The position numbers and the translations under genes were made by a program. The notes beneath the pieces are model-generated. The model saw nothing but the letters and a program-made list of their open reading frames with translations. It ran no database searches and was not told where the DNA came from. This document shows positions 27,800-37,730 of a DNA stretch of 64,000 nucleotides, in pieces. The first letter of the stretch is position 1. The number at the start of each line of letters is the position of its first letter. Origin of the DNA: Methanoplanus sp. FWC-SCC4. Lineage in GTDB: Archaea > Halobacteriota > Methanomicrobia > Methanomicrobiales > Methanomicrobiaceae. The DNA is taken from contig NZ_CP043875.1 of assembly GCF_032878975.1 (NCBI RefSeq), positions 860,370-924,369 on the forward strand, given 5' to 3'.

Positions 27800-29012
27800 A
27801 TTAAATTGTGATAACTGGACTTCAGTAAAATTAGGTGATGTTGCATTTGATATTAATGATAGAGTTGCTAATCCATCTGAGTCTGGATATGAATGTTTCG
27901 TGGGTCTTGATCACCTAACATCCGGGGATTTTACTATTCGTAATTGGGGCAGCACTGAAGATGTAACTTCATCAATGAAGCTCTTTAAAAAAGGCGATAT
28001 TCTTTTTGGTAGGAGAAATACTTACTTAAAACGTGCTTCAATGGCAAATTTTGATGGAGTATGCTCCGGAGATGCGTACGTTTTACGTTTCAATCCTGAG
28101 CTTCTTGTTGATGGTTATCTCCCATTAATTCTGAATTCGTCTGAATTGTGGGATTATACAAATGCTCATTCAGCCGGTGGAATGTCAAAAAGAGCAAAGT
28201 GGCGTGACTTAGCAAATTTTGAATTTTATCTTCCATCAAAAGAAGAACAGCGCCGGATTGCTGATATTCTCTGGGCAGCGGAGGATGTTATAGTTAAAAA
28301 TGAGCAGTTCCTTGCAGAGGCTGAGCATTATAAACAGCTTATGATGCGGGAGCTTTTTCATAAAGGAATTGGGCATACGGAGTTTAAAGAGGATAAGAAG
28401 GTTGGGGTGGTTCCAGTTGAATGGGAAATAAAAAAATTATCTGAAATTAGTTCAATAAAAACAGGACCTTTTGGAGCGCAATTGCATCAAAGTGATTATG
28501 TTAATTCTGGAACACCCATAATTACTGTTGAACATCTGGGGAAATATGGTATAACAAATAACAATCTCCCATTTGTTTCAGATGAAGATAAAAATCGTTT
28601 ATTTCAATATATTCTAAAAGAAGGAGATATTGTTTTCAGCCGTGTAGGCTCTGTTGATCGAAATTGTTTAGTCTCAAAAAGAGAAGAGGGTTGGTTATTT
28701 TCTGGTCGATTACTGAGAGTTAGACCAAATCAAGATAAAATAACTCCTAGATTTTTAACCAACTATTTTAAACATGAGGATTTTAAAGGATATATGAAAA
28801 AAGTAGCTGTCGGAGGAATAATGGCCTCAATTAATACTGCATTATTAAGTAATGTTCACATTCCAGTGCCTTCAGTAAACGAACAAAAACAAATCGCTGC
28901 TATACTTACACAGATTGACGAGACCATCGCCGCCGCCCGTGAGACGATTGAATCAACGAAGGCTTTGAAGATGAAGCTGATTAATGAGTTGCTTTCGCCA
29001 CACTTGGAGTGA
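27792..29012 (+). CDS. hsdS: Type I restriction-modification specificity subunit HsdS
   Basis: HsdS layout with two target-recognition domains: TRD1 to about residue 145 (FVGLDHLTSGDFTIRNW), a conserved helical spacer (LPSKEEQRRIADILWAAED), TRD2 (SIKTGPFGAQLHQSDYVNSG) and a second spacer (VPSVNEQKQIAAILTQIDE). The ATG at 27792 overlaps the end of hsdM by 8 bp and is served by GGAGG at 27,777-27,781. The protein chooses the DNA sequence for both methylation and cleavage. The conserved spacers are richer in G+C than the TRDs, as expected when TRDs are exchanged. Confidence 0.92.
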   Translation: MNELNCDNWTSVKLGDVAFDINDRVANPSESGYECFVGLDHLTSGDFTIRNWGSTEDVTSSMKLFKKGDILFGRRNTYLKRASMANFDGVCSGDAYVLRFNPELLVDGYLPLILNSSELWDYTNAHSAGGMSKRAKWRDLANFEFYLPSKEEQRRIADILWAAEDVIVKNEQFLAEAEHYKQLMMRELFHKGIGHTEFKEDKKVGVVPVEWEIKKLSEISSIKTGPFGAQLHQSDYVNSGTPIITVEHLGKYGITNNNLPFVSDEDKNRLFQYILKEGDIVFSRVGSVDRNCLVSKREEGWLFSGRLLRVRPNQDKITPRFLTNYFKHEDFKGYMKKVAVGGIMASINTALLSNVHIPVPSVNEQKQIAAILTQIDETIAAARETIESTKALKMKLINELLSPHLE

Positions 29013-29016
29013 ATAA

Positions 29017-30762
29017 ATGTTTGAAGAGGAGCTCAAGGAGCATGAGATTTTATATTCTGGTGCTTCTCTGAAGTTGGGTGAAATTCATTGGCATATCTTA
29101 AAATCTGAGATTGAATTAGACAATAAAGCTATTATACAGGAAGTATATCCAAAATATGAGCAATTTGAACCAAAAGATTGTAATGACCTAGATTTCATTA
29201 AAAATTCTTTTAAAAATGAATCTAATTTTACAGAATTTGGAAAGGAAGTTCTCGGTGATGAAATTCATTGGTGGATTTATCAAAAAGAGGATGATATTGA
29301 TGAACTTGAGTCAAGGACAGAACAAGCATTAAAATATCTCCAAAAAATTAAAGAGGATATTGAGAAACTAAAGAATAAATCTGTAGCTAAAAATTATTCT
29401 GAGTTAATTAATGAAATTAAAAATTTTTCAGATGAGCATAAAAAAGAAATCGAGGCTTTGCTTGATTACATCCTTTGGTTAAAAGAGAAAGATATCATTG
29501 CACCATCGATTTTATTTTCATATAAAGTATGGGGATCAACTAATAGAGCTAATCGTAGAATTTTGGTTAATGGTGAGATCGAAGAAAGTGAGAATGATGT
29601 CATATTGTGCACAAACATTGTTTTGGGCCTTACTAATTACTTAAAAAGTCCAATTCTCATAAGAGAGTATATGGATATTGAATATGACATTTATAGCAGC
29701 ATTGATCCTGTAGATTATCAAAATGACAATTATTGTAGATATATAAATGTCTTATTTAACCGAATTCATTATCAAATTCTTGAGAATATTTATGTCTATT
29801 TTGAAAATATTCGTGATTCATTAAATGCAATAAAAGATGAAATTAAGCAATTTCAGTCTGAATCAAATCCAACCATAAGATTGATTGACCGAGGTACTCG
29901 TGAAACAAAAAATATTGTAAGATTCGCCCTTGTTCAATTAGATTATTCTGTTTCTCTGAATCCTCAATCAGAACCATTTGGATATTTTCTTGAAAATGAA
30001 AAAGTAATAAAGGATAAAGTGTTCTCCGCACTATCAATCGCTAAAGAGAATCAAATCAATGTTATTTGTTTTCCGGAATTAAGTTTCAATAAAGAGTGGA
30101 TTGATGAAATGATTTCCGATTATAATGAAATGATAATTATTGGAGGTAGTTATTACGAAAATGCACAAAATCTGTGCCCGATAATTATTGAAGGGGAACT
30201 GATTGAACCTCCTTATGCAAAATGTCAACCTTCAACTTCTGAAAAATCACCCAAAAAAGATCGAAAAATGATACCGGGTAAAATATTATATGTTTTTCAG
30301 ACCAGATTTGGCAATTTTTCAGTTTTAAATTGCATTGATTATTCAAAATACAGCAGACATGTGATAAACAATAGTAAATATTCTGTTGATTTCATCATCA
30401 ATCCATGTTATGATAAGAGTATAAAGAGATTTGAAGAGAATTCTAATCTGGATTGTAAGGATTCTGATGTTACAATAATCCGTGTTAATAGATCCTACCT
30501 GGATGAATCCTCCAAATATGGTAGATCTTCAATAATATGTAAAGAACATGATTCAGTACTAGAAAATTTCCAGAATGAAGGATTTCGTGGAGATAAAGAT
30601 GTGAAATATTTAATCCTAAAATTTGATGATGAAAGAATAATGATTACCGATATTGATGTTGAAAAAGCTCCTTCTGTTGATTTAACAACAGGATATGAGC
30701 AGAGAGTCTCAATAATAAATCAGTATCAATACATCGAAGGCAACTGGACTCTGGATTCATAA
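29017..30762 (+). CDS. Nitrilase/CN-hydrolase domain protein inside the type I RM operon
   Basis: The C-terminal half (residues about 305-570) is a carbon-nitrogen hydrolase domain. The catalytic triad can be traced: Glu in VICFPELSF (about 353), Lys in PYAKCQPS (about 401) and Cys in VLNCIDYS (about 438). The N-terminal 300 residues are helical and charged, with a coiled-coil-like segment (LKYLQKIKEDIEKLKNKS), and match nothing I know. The gene starts 4 bp after hsdS stops, so it is part of the operon. Nitrilase domains occur in some defence proteins (for example fused to reverse transcriptases in the DRT1 group), but I know of no standard type I RM locus with one. Confidence 0.75.
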   Translation: MFEEELKEHEILYSGASLKLGEIHWHILKSEIELDNKAIIQEVYPKYEQFEPKDCNDLDFIKNSFKNESNFTEFGKEVLGDEIHWWIYQKEDDIDELESRTEQALKYLQKIKEDIEKLKNKSVAKNYSELINEIKNFSDEHKKEIEALLDYILWLKEKDIIAPSILFSYKVWGSTNRANRRILVNGEIEESENDVILCTNIVLGLTNYLKSPILIREYMDIEYDIYSSIDPVDYQNDNYCRYINVLFNRIHYQILENIYVYFENIRDSLNAIKDEIKQFQSESNPTIRLIDRGTRETKNIVRFALVQLDYSVSLNPQSEPFGYFLENEKVIKDKVFSALSIAKENQINVICFPELSFNKEWIDEMISDYNEMIIIGGSYYENAQNLCPIIIEGELIEPPYAKCQPSTSEKSPKKDRKMIPGKILYVFQTRFGNFSVLNCIDYSKYSRHVINNSKYSVDFIINPCYDKSIKRFEENSNLDCKDSDVTIIRVNRSYLDESSKYGRSSIICKEHDSVLENFQNEGFRGDKDVKYLILKFDDERIMITDIDVEKAPSVDLTTGYEQRVSIINQYQYIEGNWTLDS

Positions 30763-30774
30763 ATAGGTATAAGG

Positions 30775-31590
30775 ATGGATCACTCATACGAAGAAATCAG
30801 AAAAGCGGCCATAGAAATACTTGCAGGGCGGGAAGAAGAACATTATACAAATAACCAATATAATCATTTTCGTGAAAATATTGCTAAAGTTCTTAGAAAA
30901 TGGCAAGATGATAGAATAACTGATAATAATGAACCATTCTCTTTCTCAAAACAAGACGATCTATATGTTCAGGAAGTCTTTTGGGACCTCTTCCGGCAGG
31001 GAATAATTACGCTTGGGAGCAAACATAGCCCGGGACAGGGTTATCCCTGGTTCCGGTTGTCTTCATACGGAAAGAAGGTGCTTGACGATGAAGATCCATA
31101 CTTCTTCCATGACCTTTCAAGCTATGAAAACATCATCCTTGCAGCCATCCCTGATATCGATGAACTGACACTCTTCTATCTCAAAGAGGCCATGCAGACG
31201 TTTATGGTCGGATGCTATCTTTCTTCTTCTGTGATGCTCGGAGTGGCACTTGAATATTCACTCAATAATCTCTATCAGGTTATTGAGGGAAATGCGGATT
31301 ATAAAGATCATTTCTCAAAGGTATCTGAAGAAAAGACTCTTCTCAGGAGATATAATAAATTTAAGAATAAACTGAAGGAAATTCAAAGAGTTCTCCCTTC
31401 AGAAATTAAGGAAGATCTGGATACCAATCTCGATATGATAGTATCTCTTATCCGCAACTATCGCAATGAATCAGGCCACCCAAGCGGAAAGGTTCTCAAC
31501 AGGGAACAATGCTATGTTAATTTGCAGCTGTTTATTCCCTGCTGTAAGAAGATCTATGAATTAAAAGAATTTTTTAGTCAGGTAACATGA
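30775..31590 (+). CDS. HEPN-like domain protein, RM-associated
   Basis: The 271-residue protein has an N-terminal region of about 110 residues with winged-helix character (FRQGIITLGSK and FRLSSYGKKVLDDED) and a helical C-terminal domain containing RNESGH (within IRNYRNESGHPSG), a fit to the R-x4-6-H motif of HEPN ribonucleases. HEPN proteins are common toxins or effectors in defence. It sits 12 bp after the nitrilase gene and overlaps the next gene by ATGA, so all three accessory genes are co-translated. It may act as a back-up effector when restriction fails, which is an inference. Confidence 0.65.
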   Translation: MDHSYEEIRKAAIEILAGREEEHYTNNQYNHFRENIAKVLRKWQDDRITDNNEPFSFSKQDDLYVQEVFWDLFRQGIITLGSKHSPGQGYPWFRLSSYGKKVLDDEDPYFFHDLSSYENIILAAIPDIDELTLFYLKEAMQTFMVGCYLSSSVMLGVALEYSLNNLYQVIEGNADYKDHFSKVSEEKTLLRRYNKFKNKLKEIQRVLPSEIKEDLDTNLDMIVSLIRNYRNESGHPSGKVLNREQCYVNLQLFIPCCKKIYELKEFFSQVT

Positions 31591-31868
31591 AAAGAAACGA
31601 TTATGCTATTTTTGATATGGAAATTCTTCTTCCTGCCGCTATTGGATTGGTTGTTGGATTTATCGTAGGCGATATTATACAGACTGTTATTACACAGGCA
31701 CTCTTTCCTGAGATTGCCGATGCTCTCGTAAATGCTTGTCCGGTTGAAGGACAATGGAAAGAAACACAAGAATCTACAATTGGCATAGTAAGAATTGCAA
31801 TTGACATGTTGTTTGGAGTCGGTGGAGCAGTCTCTATTATTGGATTTATGGCAATATTTCAAAGGTAG
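31587..31868 (+). CDS. Small membrane protein, RM-associated
   Basis: The 93-residue protein has two predicted membrane helices, ILLPAAIGLVVGFIVGDII and IDMLFGVGGAVSIIGFMAI, separated by a polar loop with one Cys. It overlaps the HEPN gene by 4 bp (ATGA), a sign of translational coupling. I recognise no family. Small two-helix proteins are frequent membrane-damaging partners in defence loci, but nothing in the sequence proves that here. Confidence 0.6.
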   Translation: MKRNDYAIFDMEILLPAAIGLVVGFIVGDIIQTVITQALFPEIADALVNACPVEGQWKETQESTIGIVRIAIDMLFGVGGAVSIIGFMAIFQR

Positions 31869-31980
31869 ATGATCCTGTTGTTCAATAAACAAAAAAAATC
31901 AAAATGATTATCTATCCTCAAAATAACTCTCAATTACCAAATTAATTTATTCTTATTCAATAATCCGGGATGAAAAACAC

Positions 31981-34881
31981 ATGGGATTCGATGAAGCAAA
32001 TACAGTCAGGGACGGGATAAGGGATCATCTTCAAAAGATCGGCTGGAAATATGTCCCTGCCATAAATCTACCAAGAGATCAGACTGAGGTAATAGTTGAG
32101 CCTTACTTAAAACAGGCATTAATTGATTTAAATCCTGAAATTGCCGAACAGCCTGATCGTGCAGATGAAGTAATCTACAAACTCAGAACCATTCTTCTAA
32201 GCGTTCAGAGCGAAGGACTTGTCCGGTCGAACGAACGATTCGCAGATATAATCTGTGGTGGTCTTTCGATGCCTTTCGGGGAAAACTACCGGCATGTTCC
32301 TGTAAAAATAATCGACTTTGAAAATCCCGGAAATAACAGCTTCATCACCACAACAGAATTATCATTTACCGGAGCAGTTCCCAAAAGAGCAGACAACGTC
32401 CTTCTTGTAAATGGAATCCCACTCATCATCGGAGAATGCAAAACCGCAACAAGACCTTCTATAAGCTGGCTCGATGCCGGCGAACAGATACACAATGATT
32501 ATGAAAGAAACGTCCCTGCTCTATTTGTCCCGAATGTATTCTCATTTGGTACAGAAGGCAAAACCTTCTATTACGGATCAGTGAGAACCCCTCTTGAGAA
32601 GTGGGCCCCCTGGAGAGAAGAAGAGGATGTCGGCCCTTCACCCCTCTCAGACGTATTTGAAACTGCAATGAACCTCCTGAGCCCTGCCATAGTTCTCGAT
32701 ATTCTCAAGAACTTCACACTATATGCAACCGATAAAAAGAATCAGAAGATAAAAATTATCTGCCGACACCAGCAGTTTGACGGCGCCAACAAAATTGTGA
32801 ACAGGGTTGCCGACGGGAAGGTTAAGAAAGGACTCATCTGGCATTTCCAGGGTTCAGGAAAGTCATTCCTGATGGTATTCGCTGCCCAAAAACTAAGGCT
32901 GAATCCGGTTTTAAAGAACCCTACTGTAATTGTCGTCGTTGACAGACAGGACTTGGACAGCCAGATCAATGCAACATTCAACACCACAGATATTCCCAAT
33001 ACAGTAGGGGCCGGCTCCCGCGAGGAGCTTCAGAAACTACTCTCCCAGGATACCAGAAAGATAATTATCACGACGATTCACAAATTCGGAGAAGCTGATG
33101 GAGTATTGAACGAACGGGAAAATATCATTCTCCTCTGTGATGAAGCACACAGGACCCAGGAAGGAAACCTCGGACAAAAGATGAGAGACGCACTTCCAAA
33201 CGCATTCCTTTTCGGACTTACAGGAACTCCGATAAACGAGGTTGACCGGAATACGTTCAAGGCATTCGGAGCCGCCGAAGATGAGAAAGGATATCTCAGT
33301 ATTTACTCCCCCGAAGACGCCTTAAGAGACAAAGCAACACTGCCGCTTCATTTTGAACCAAGACTTGTACAATATCACATTGAGAAGGAATCGATCAATA
33401 GTGCTTTTGAAGAACTGACCGATCAGCTTGAAGAAGACGAAAAGCACGAACTGATAAAAAGAGCTGCAAGAAGAATCAACTTCTTCCATAACCAGGAAAG
33501 AATTGATAAAATCTCGGAAGATATCGTTTTACACTACAAACAGCATGTAGAGCCAAACGGGTTTAAGGCGATGGTCGTATGCTACGACAGGGAATCCTGC
33601 GTCCGCTATAAGGAAGCTCTTGATAAGGTGCTGCCAGAAGAAGCATCTGATATTGTGATGACATTATCCAGGGGGGACCCACAGGAATGGAAGAACAGAT
33701 GGGACCGGAGTAAAGATGACGAGGAGAAACTTCTTGACAGATTCCGCGATCCCCTTGACCCGCTGCAGATACTGGTTGTGACATCCAAACTCCTGACTGG
33801 ATTCGATGCCCCTATTCTACAGACGATGTACCTGGACAAACTGATGAAAAATCACACTCTTCTTCAGGCAATATGCAGAATAAACCGCCCATATACGCAA
33901 AAATCATTTGGACTTGTGGTTGATTATATCGGTGTATTTGATGAAGTTGCAAAGGCCCTTGCTTTCGATGAAAAACTGATGAGAAATATTGTAACAAATA
34001 TCGAATCACTAAAATCAGCAATCCCGCCGACAATTGAAAAGTGTCTTAAATATTTCAAAGACGTTGACAGGAATATAAGTGGTTGGGAGGGACTTATTGC
34101 AGCACAGGAATGTATTCCAGACAATGCGAGAAAAGATGCATTTGCAGCTGATTATCAGAATCTATCAAAACTCTGGGAGGCAGTATCCCCGGATACATTC
34201 CTCAATCAATACAAAGAAGATTACAAGTGGCTGACCCAGGTGTATGAATCAGTAAAACCTGTCAGTATGGCAGGAGCACTTCTCTGGCAAAAACTCGGTG
34301 CCAAAACGATAGAACTCATAAACGAAAATGTTCATGTAACAGGCATAAGTGACGATTTTGATGAGATAATAATCGATGAAGATACTATCACCGACCTCCT
34401 GAAGACAAAGGATGAAAAGAAGATAAAGAGACTTGAAATAAGAATTATAAAGAGACTCAGAAAACATGCCTCCAATCCTGTCTTTATCGCTCTCGGAGAA
34501 AAACTTGAGGGAATTAAAGAGAGGTACGAACACGGCTTCATTGACAGCCTTGAATTTTTAAAGGCATTAATTCAGATTGCAAAGGATGTTGTTAAAGCCG
34601 AAAAGGAAGTCGAACCTGAAGATGAACAGAAGAAAGCCAAAGCGGCATTAACAGAACTTTTTGAAAATGCGAAAACGGACAAAACACCTGTCATTATTGA
34701 AAGAATAGTAAATGACATCGACTCGGTTGTAAGAGTTGTCAGATTTGATGGTTGGCAGCAGAGCAACCCCGGAGAAAGAGAAATTAAAAGAGCTCTTCGT
34801 GGTGAACTCCGGAAATACCAACTTCAAAATGATCAGGACCTGTTTGATAAAGCGTATGACTATATCAGGCAGTATTATTGA
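31981..34881 (+). CDS. hsdR: Type I restriction subunit HsdR
   Basis: The 966-residue motor-nuclease has the N-terminal PDDEXK site (IPLIIGECKTA, about residues 145-155), Walker A HFQGSGKSF (about 290), DEAH (LLCDEAHRTQ, about 385), motif III FGLTGTPI, and motif VI in LLQAICRINRPY. It translocates DNA and cuts far from the recognition site. A 112-bp gap separates it from the small membrane gene and may hold its own promoter. The IS5 copy lies 9 bp after its stop. Confidence 0.93.
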   Translation: MGFDEANTVRDGIRDHLQKIGWKYVPAINLPRDQTEVIVEPYLKQALIDLNPEIAEQPDRADEVIYKLRTILLSVQSEGLVRSNERFADIICGGLSMPFGENYRHVPVKIIDFENPGNNSFITTTELSFTGAVPKRADNVLLVNGIPLIIGECKTATRPSISWLDAGEQIHNDYERNVPALFVPNVFSFGTEGKTFYYGSVRTPLEKWAPWREEEDVGPSPLSDVFETAMNLLSPAIVLDILKNFTLYATDKKNQKIKIICRHQQFDGANKIVNRVADGKVKKGLIWHFQGSGKSFLMVFAAQKLRLNPVLKNPTVIVVVDRQDLDSQINATFNTTDIPNTVGAGSREELQKLLSQDTRKIIITTIHKFGEADGVLNERENIILLCDEAHRTQEGNLGQKMRDALPNAFLFGLTGTPINEVDRNTFKAFGAAEDEKGYLSIYSPEDALRDKATLPLHFEPRLVQYHIEKESINSAFEELTDQLEEDEKHELIKRAARRINFFHNQERIDKISEDIVLHYKQHVEPNGFKAMVVCYDRESCVRYKEALDKVLPEEASDIVMTLSRGDPQEWKNRWDRSKDDEEKLLDRFRDPLDPLQILVVTSKLLTGFDAPILQTMYLDKLMKNHTLLQAICRINRPYTQKSFGLVVDYIGVFDEVAKALAFDEKLMRNIVTNIESLKSAIPPTIEKCLKYFKDVDRNISGWEGLIAAQECIPDNARKDAFAADYQNLSKLWEAVSPDTFLNQYKEDYKWLTQVYESVKPVSMAGALLWQKLGAKTIELINENVHVTGISDDFDEIIIDEDTITDLLKTKDEKKIKRLEIRIIKRLRKHASNPVFIALGEKLEGIKERYEHGFIDSLEFLKALIQIAKDVVKAEKEVEPEDEQKKAKAALTELFENAKTDKTPVIIERIVNDIDSVVRVVRFDGWQQSNPGEREIKRALRGELRKYQLQNDQDLFDKAYDYIRQYY

Positions 34882-34890
34882 AAAATGTTA

Positions 34891-36011
34891 TAGAGGATTT
34901 CTATAAACCCCCCTCAACCACAAGTACTTTATTTTCCCAGATCGATCTTTAATTCATGAGTAATTTCACTAATTTTGCAATAAAAAGTGAATATGAGCAT
35001 ATTGCTGAATTGGGAGATCGATTGGGTGAAGTTGAAAAGATGATTGACTGGGAACAATTCCGCCCTATCATCAAAGAACTATATACAAACCAAACTGAAA
35101 TTGGAGGCCGTCCAAATCTGGATGAGGTTCTGATGATTAAGATGCTCGTCCTTCAGCAATGGCACGGTCTCTCTGATCCTGAACTTGAAAGACAGGCTAA
35201 TGACAGGATTTCTTTCAGACAATTTTTGGGTTATCCCTTAAAGATACCTGATCGTTCTACTATCTGGCTTTTTCGTGAAAGACTATCCAAATCCGGAAAA
35301 GATTCTCTAATTTGGAATGAATTACAGCGACAACTGGATCTTAAAGGTCTTTCAATTAGAAAAGGTATGATTCAGGATGCAACATTTATTCACTCAGATC
35401 CCGGACATACAAGAGTTGATACTCCAAGAGGAAAAGAAGCAAAGACCAGAAGAAGTAAGGACGGTACATGGACAAAGAAAGGAGGGAAATCTTACTTTGG
35501 ATATAAGCTGCACGTAATTATTGACAGTGATTATGATCTGATTCGAAGGATTTGTACTACTACTGCATCTCTACACGACAGTCAGATTGATTTATCTGAT
35601 ATTGATGAAGTTGTTTACCGGGACAGAGGCTATCAGGGAGCTGAATGCAAAGGATACAATGCCACAATGTTGAGAGGAGCAAGAGACCATCCAATAGGTA
35701 TCAGAGACAAACTTCGTAATAATAGAATCAGCAGGAAAAGATCCAAAGGGGAAAGACCATTTGCTGTGATTAAATCAGTTTTTGGATCAGGCAGTGTAAA
35801 AGTAACCGATTTGAAAAGAGTGCGGGTGAAAAATATGTTTTCAGCATTTTGTTTTAATCTCTATCAAATGAGAACAATTTATGGACATTGATCAAAGAGC
35901 GATAGCTATCTGAAATTGAAAGAAATATTCAAAGAAATGAAAAAATAAATCGGAAGAACAAACCTTTGATCTTATTGATTCAGTAAAAATTGGGATTATA
36001 GTAATTCTCTA
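34891..36011 (+). mobile_element. IS5-family insertion sequence, copy 2 (1,121 bp)
   Basis: Same ends, same length and no nucleotide difference seen from copy 1. Flanking TA dinucleotides at 34,889-34,890 and 36,012-36,013 suggest a TA duplication. It lies between hsdR and the Druantia-like operon, 114 bp before the first gene of the latter. Identity between the copies implies recent transposition within this genome. Confidence 0.92.
34956..35891 (+). CDS. IS5-family DDE transposase, copy 2
   Basis: The 311 residues are identical to the transposase at 2,735-3,670. The DDE residues lie in QDATFIHSD, YRDRGYQG and KGERPFAVIK. The gene is intact, so both copies should be active or recently active. 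Confidence 0.95.
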   Translation: MSNFTNFAIKSEYEHIAELGDRLGEVEKMIDWEQFRPIIKELYTNQTEIGGRPNLDEVLMIKMLVLQQWHGLSDPELERQANDRISFRQFLGYPLKIPDRSTIWLFRERLSKSGKDSLIWNELQRQLDLKGLSIRKGMIQDATFIHSDPGHTRVDTPRGKEAKTRRSKDGTWTKKGGKSYFGYKLHVIIDSDYDLIRRICTTTASLHDSQIDLSDIDEVVYRDRGYQGAECKGYNATMLRGARDHPIGIRDKLRNNRISRKRSKGERPFAVIKSVFGSGSVKVTDLKRVRVKNMFSAFCFNLYQMRTIYGH

Positions 36012-36125
36012 TAATTAATTTGCAAAAATAAAAGGGGAAAATCTTTTTTCGATTTGTAACAAATAGATATTAATAGTCAAAAATTATATTTTAATGCTTT
36101 CTGTTTAAAAGGAGGGGGAGTATTT

Positions 36126-37730
36126 TTGGAATATGCATATGATAACGAATCGCCAGGGAAACAATTTATTATATATGCCAAAGATTTAAAAAAAATAAAA
36201 AAAGAATCAAGCAAACAGACAAGTAAACAATATACCTGTCCTTTTTGTGGAGAATATGTTGGATATGTTTATTCAGATAAAATTAATCCGCACTTCAAAC
36301 ATATACGGGATTCACTTATTGCGAAAACATGTGAAAAGTATGTAGAAGGAAGTGGATATAATAGTTATAATTATAATCGAAAATTAGCTGGTTTTCCAAT
36401 ATATCTTAGAAAATTTGGTCAAAATTTTAGATTATATATGGGATTATTTCCTGTTCCTGAAGATGTAATCAAGAGGGAAATTAATTCTTCTCAAAAAATT
36501 GTATTAAAAAATCCTAATAATGCATTTTTAGTCCAAATATCTCTTGAAGACCTCATAATTGATGAATTCACATACTACTCATTAAATTGGCTTTATGAAT
36601 ACTATTCATTAAATTATGCGAATATCCCAAATTCTTTATTTAGTCATAAATGGGTTTCAGAAACTCCTGGAATCAATCATGAGGGTGCCATATTTTTTTG
36701 CAGCGACACATTCTCAAGAAAAGTTGCATTAAATGGGAAGATTACTACTGATACTGATTACTATTTAGTAATACCAACAAAAAAAGATATAATATCAAAG
36801 GAATTTTTAAAAATAGAATCTTCTAATGAATTGGCTGTAAAGGCAATGGATTATGAAAAATGGTCTGTTCATAAAATCAAATTTACTAAAATTACGAATG
36901 AGTCTAGTGAATTTGCAAGAGATCTCCATGTTACACTCGTTGAAAATCCTTCAAGACTTACACCAATTTGGCCACCACATATTCAGCAAGGGAATAAACA
37001 TTTTCATAAGAATAAATGTAAGGCGATTTATCTTTTAAAATCAAATAATCAAATAATAGATCGGAAATTTGTAAAAATAATTGAAAATTCAGAGTATCCA
37101 ATTGATAATGTTGAATTGATTTCAAATGGTGCCATATTTACAATAGAAGTTACTAAAGATCAAATAATCATTCCTCAAAATGATGAAAATGTTCAATTTA
37201 GTCCTGTAATCTCATTTAATTCTTCATTGGAACCAACTAAGTATATTCCTCCAATAATACAAACTCAATATGGAAATAAGAGTATTGGTGATGATAAAGA
37301 AGTAATTTTATGTAAAAACTCTAAATTTTCTATTAAATCAAATTTTAAATGTAATCTTTGCCATATTAGGGACAACCATCTAAGATCATTGTTTAGAGGT
37401 ATGCTTTCATCTCCAAAGATAACTGATATTGAGGAAGGAGATTCATTCCTGACTCTTCATGGTCTAGATATTATACAAGAGATCTACTTTCCCATTAAAA
37501 ATAAAAGATATAATAATAGCCTAAATTTAGAAGATAAACAAATTTATCAAATATTACTAAACAAAAAAGGACCATACATTCCTACCCCGATAGTTCTTAA
37601 GTACATTTTACCGAAATTAAAAGAATATCCCAAAGTAAAATCCTATATCCAAGACTCTTTTCGTAAAGGTAATATTCCAAAGTCTGCTTATGATAATATA
37701 ATCATGAATTTTTCAGGGGGAACTATCTAA
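36126..37730 (+). CDS. Druantia-like operon gene A: unassigned, CoiA-like zinc motif
   Basis: The 534-residue protein starts at a TTG preceded by a strong ribosome binding site (GGAGGGGGAG at 36,111-36,120). Near the N-terminus, YTCPFCGEYVG followed by INPHFKHI matches the zinc-binding opening of CoiA-like proteins (C-x2-C then PHFxH). A second pair of cysteines is at FKCNLCHIRDNHLRSLFRG (about residue 415). The rest gives no match I recognise, and no clear nuclease site is visible. It is first of four coupled genes ending in the large helicase; its stop codon directly abuts the next ATG. The DNA is more AT-rich than the RM locus. Confidence 0.7.
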   Translation: MEYAYDNESPGKQFIIYAKDLKKIKKESSKQTSKQYTCPFCGEYVGYVYSDKINPHFKHIRDSLIAKTCEKYVEGSGYNSYNYNRKLAGFPIYLRKFGQNFRLYMGLFPVPEDVIKREINSSQKIVLKNPNNAFLVQISLEDLIIDEFTYYSLNWLYEYYSLNYANIPNSLFSHKWVSETPGINHEGAIFFCSDTFSRKVALNGKITTDTDYYLVIPTKKDIISKEFLKIESSNELAVKAMDYEKWSVHKIKFTKITNESSEFARDLHVTLVENPSRLTPIWPPHIQQGNKHFHKNKCKAIYLLKSNNQIIDRKFVKIIENSEYPIDNVELISNGAIFTIEVTKDQIIIPQNDENVQFSPVISFNSSLEPTKYIPPIIQTQYGNKSIGDDKEVILCKNSKFSIKSNFKCNLCHIRDNHLRSLFRGMLSSPKITDIEEGDSFLTLHGLDIIQEIYFPIKNKRYNNSLNLEDKQIYQILLNKKGPYIPTPIVLKYILPKLKEYPKVKSYIQDSFRKGNIPKSAYDNIIMNFSGGTI

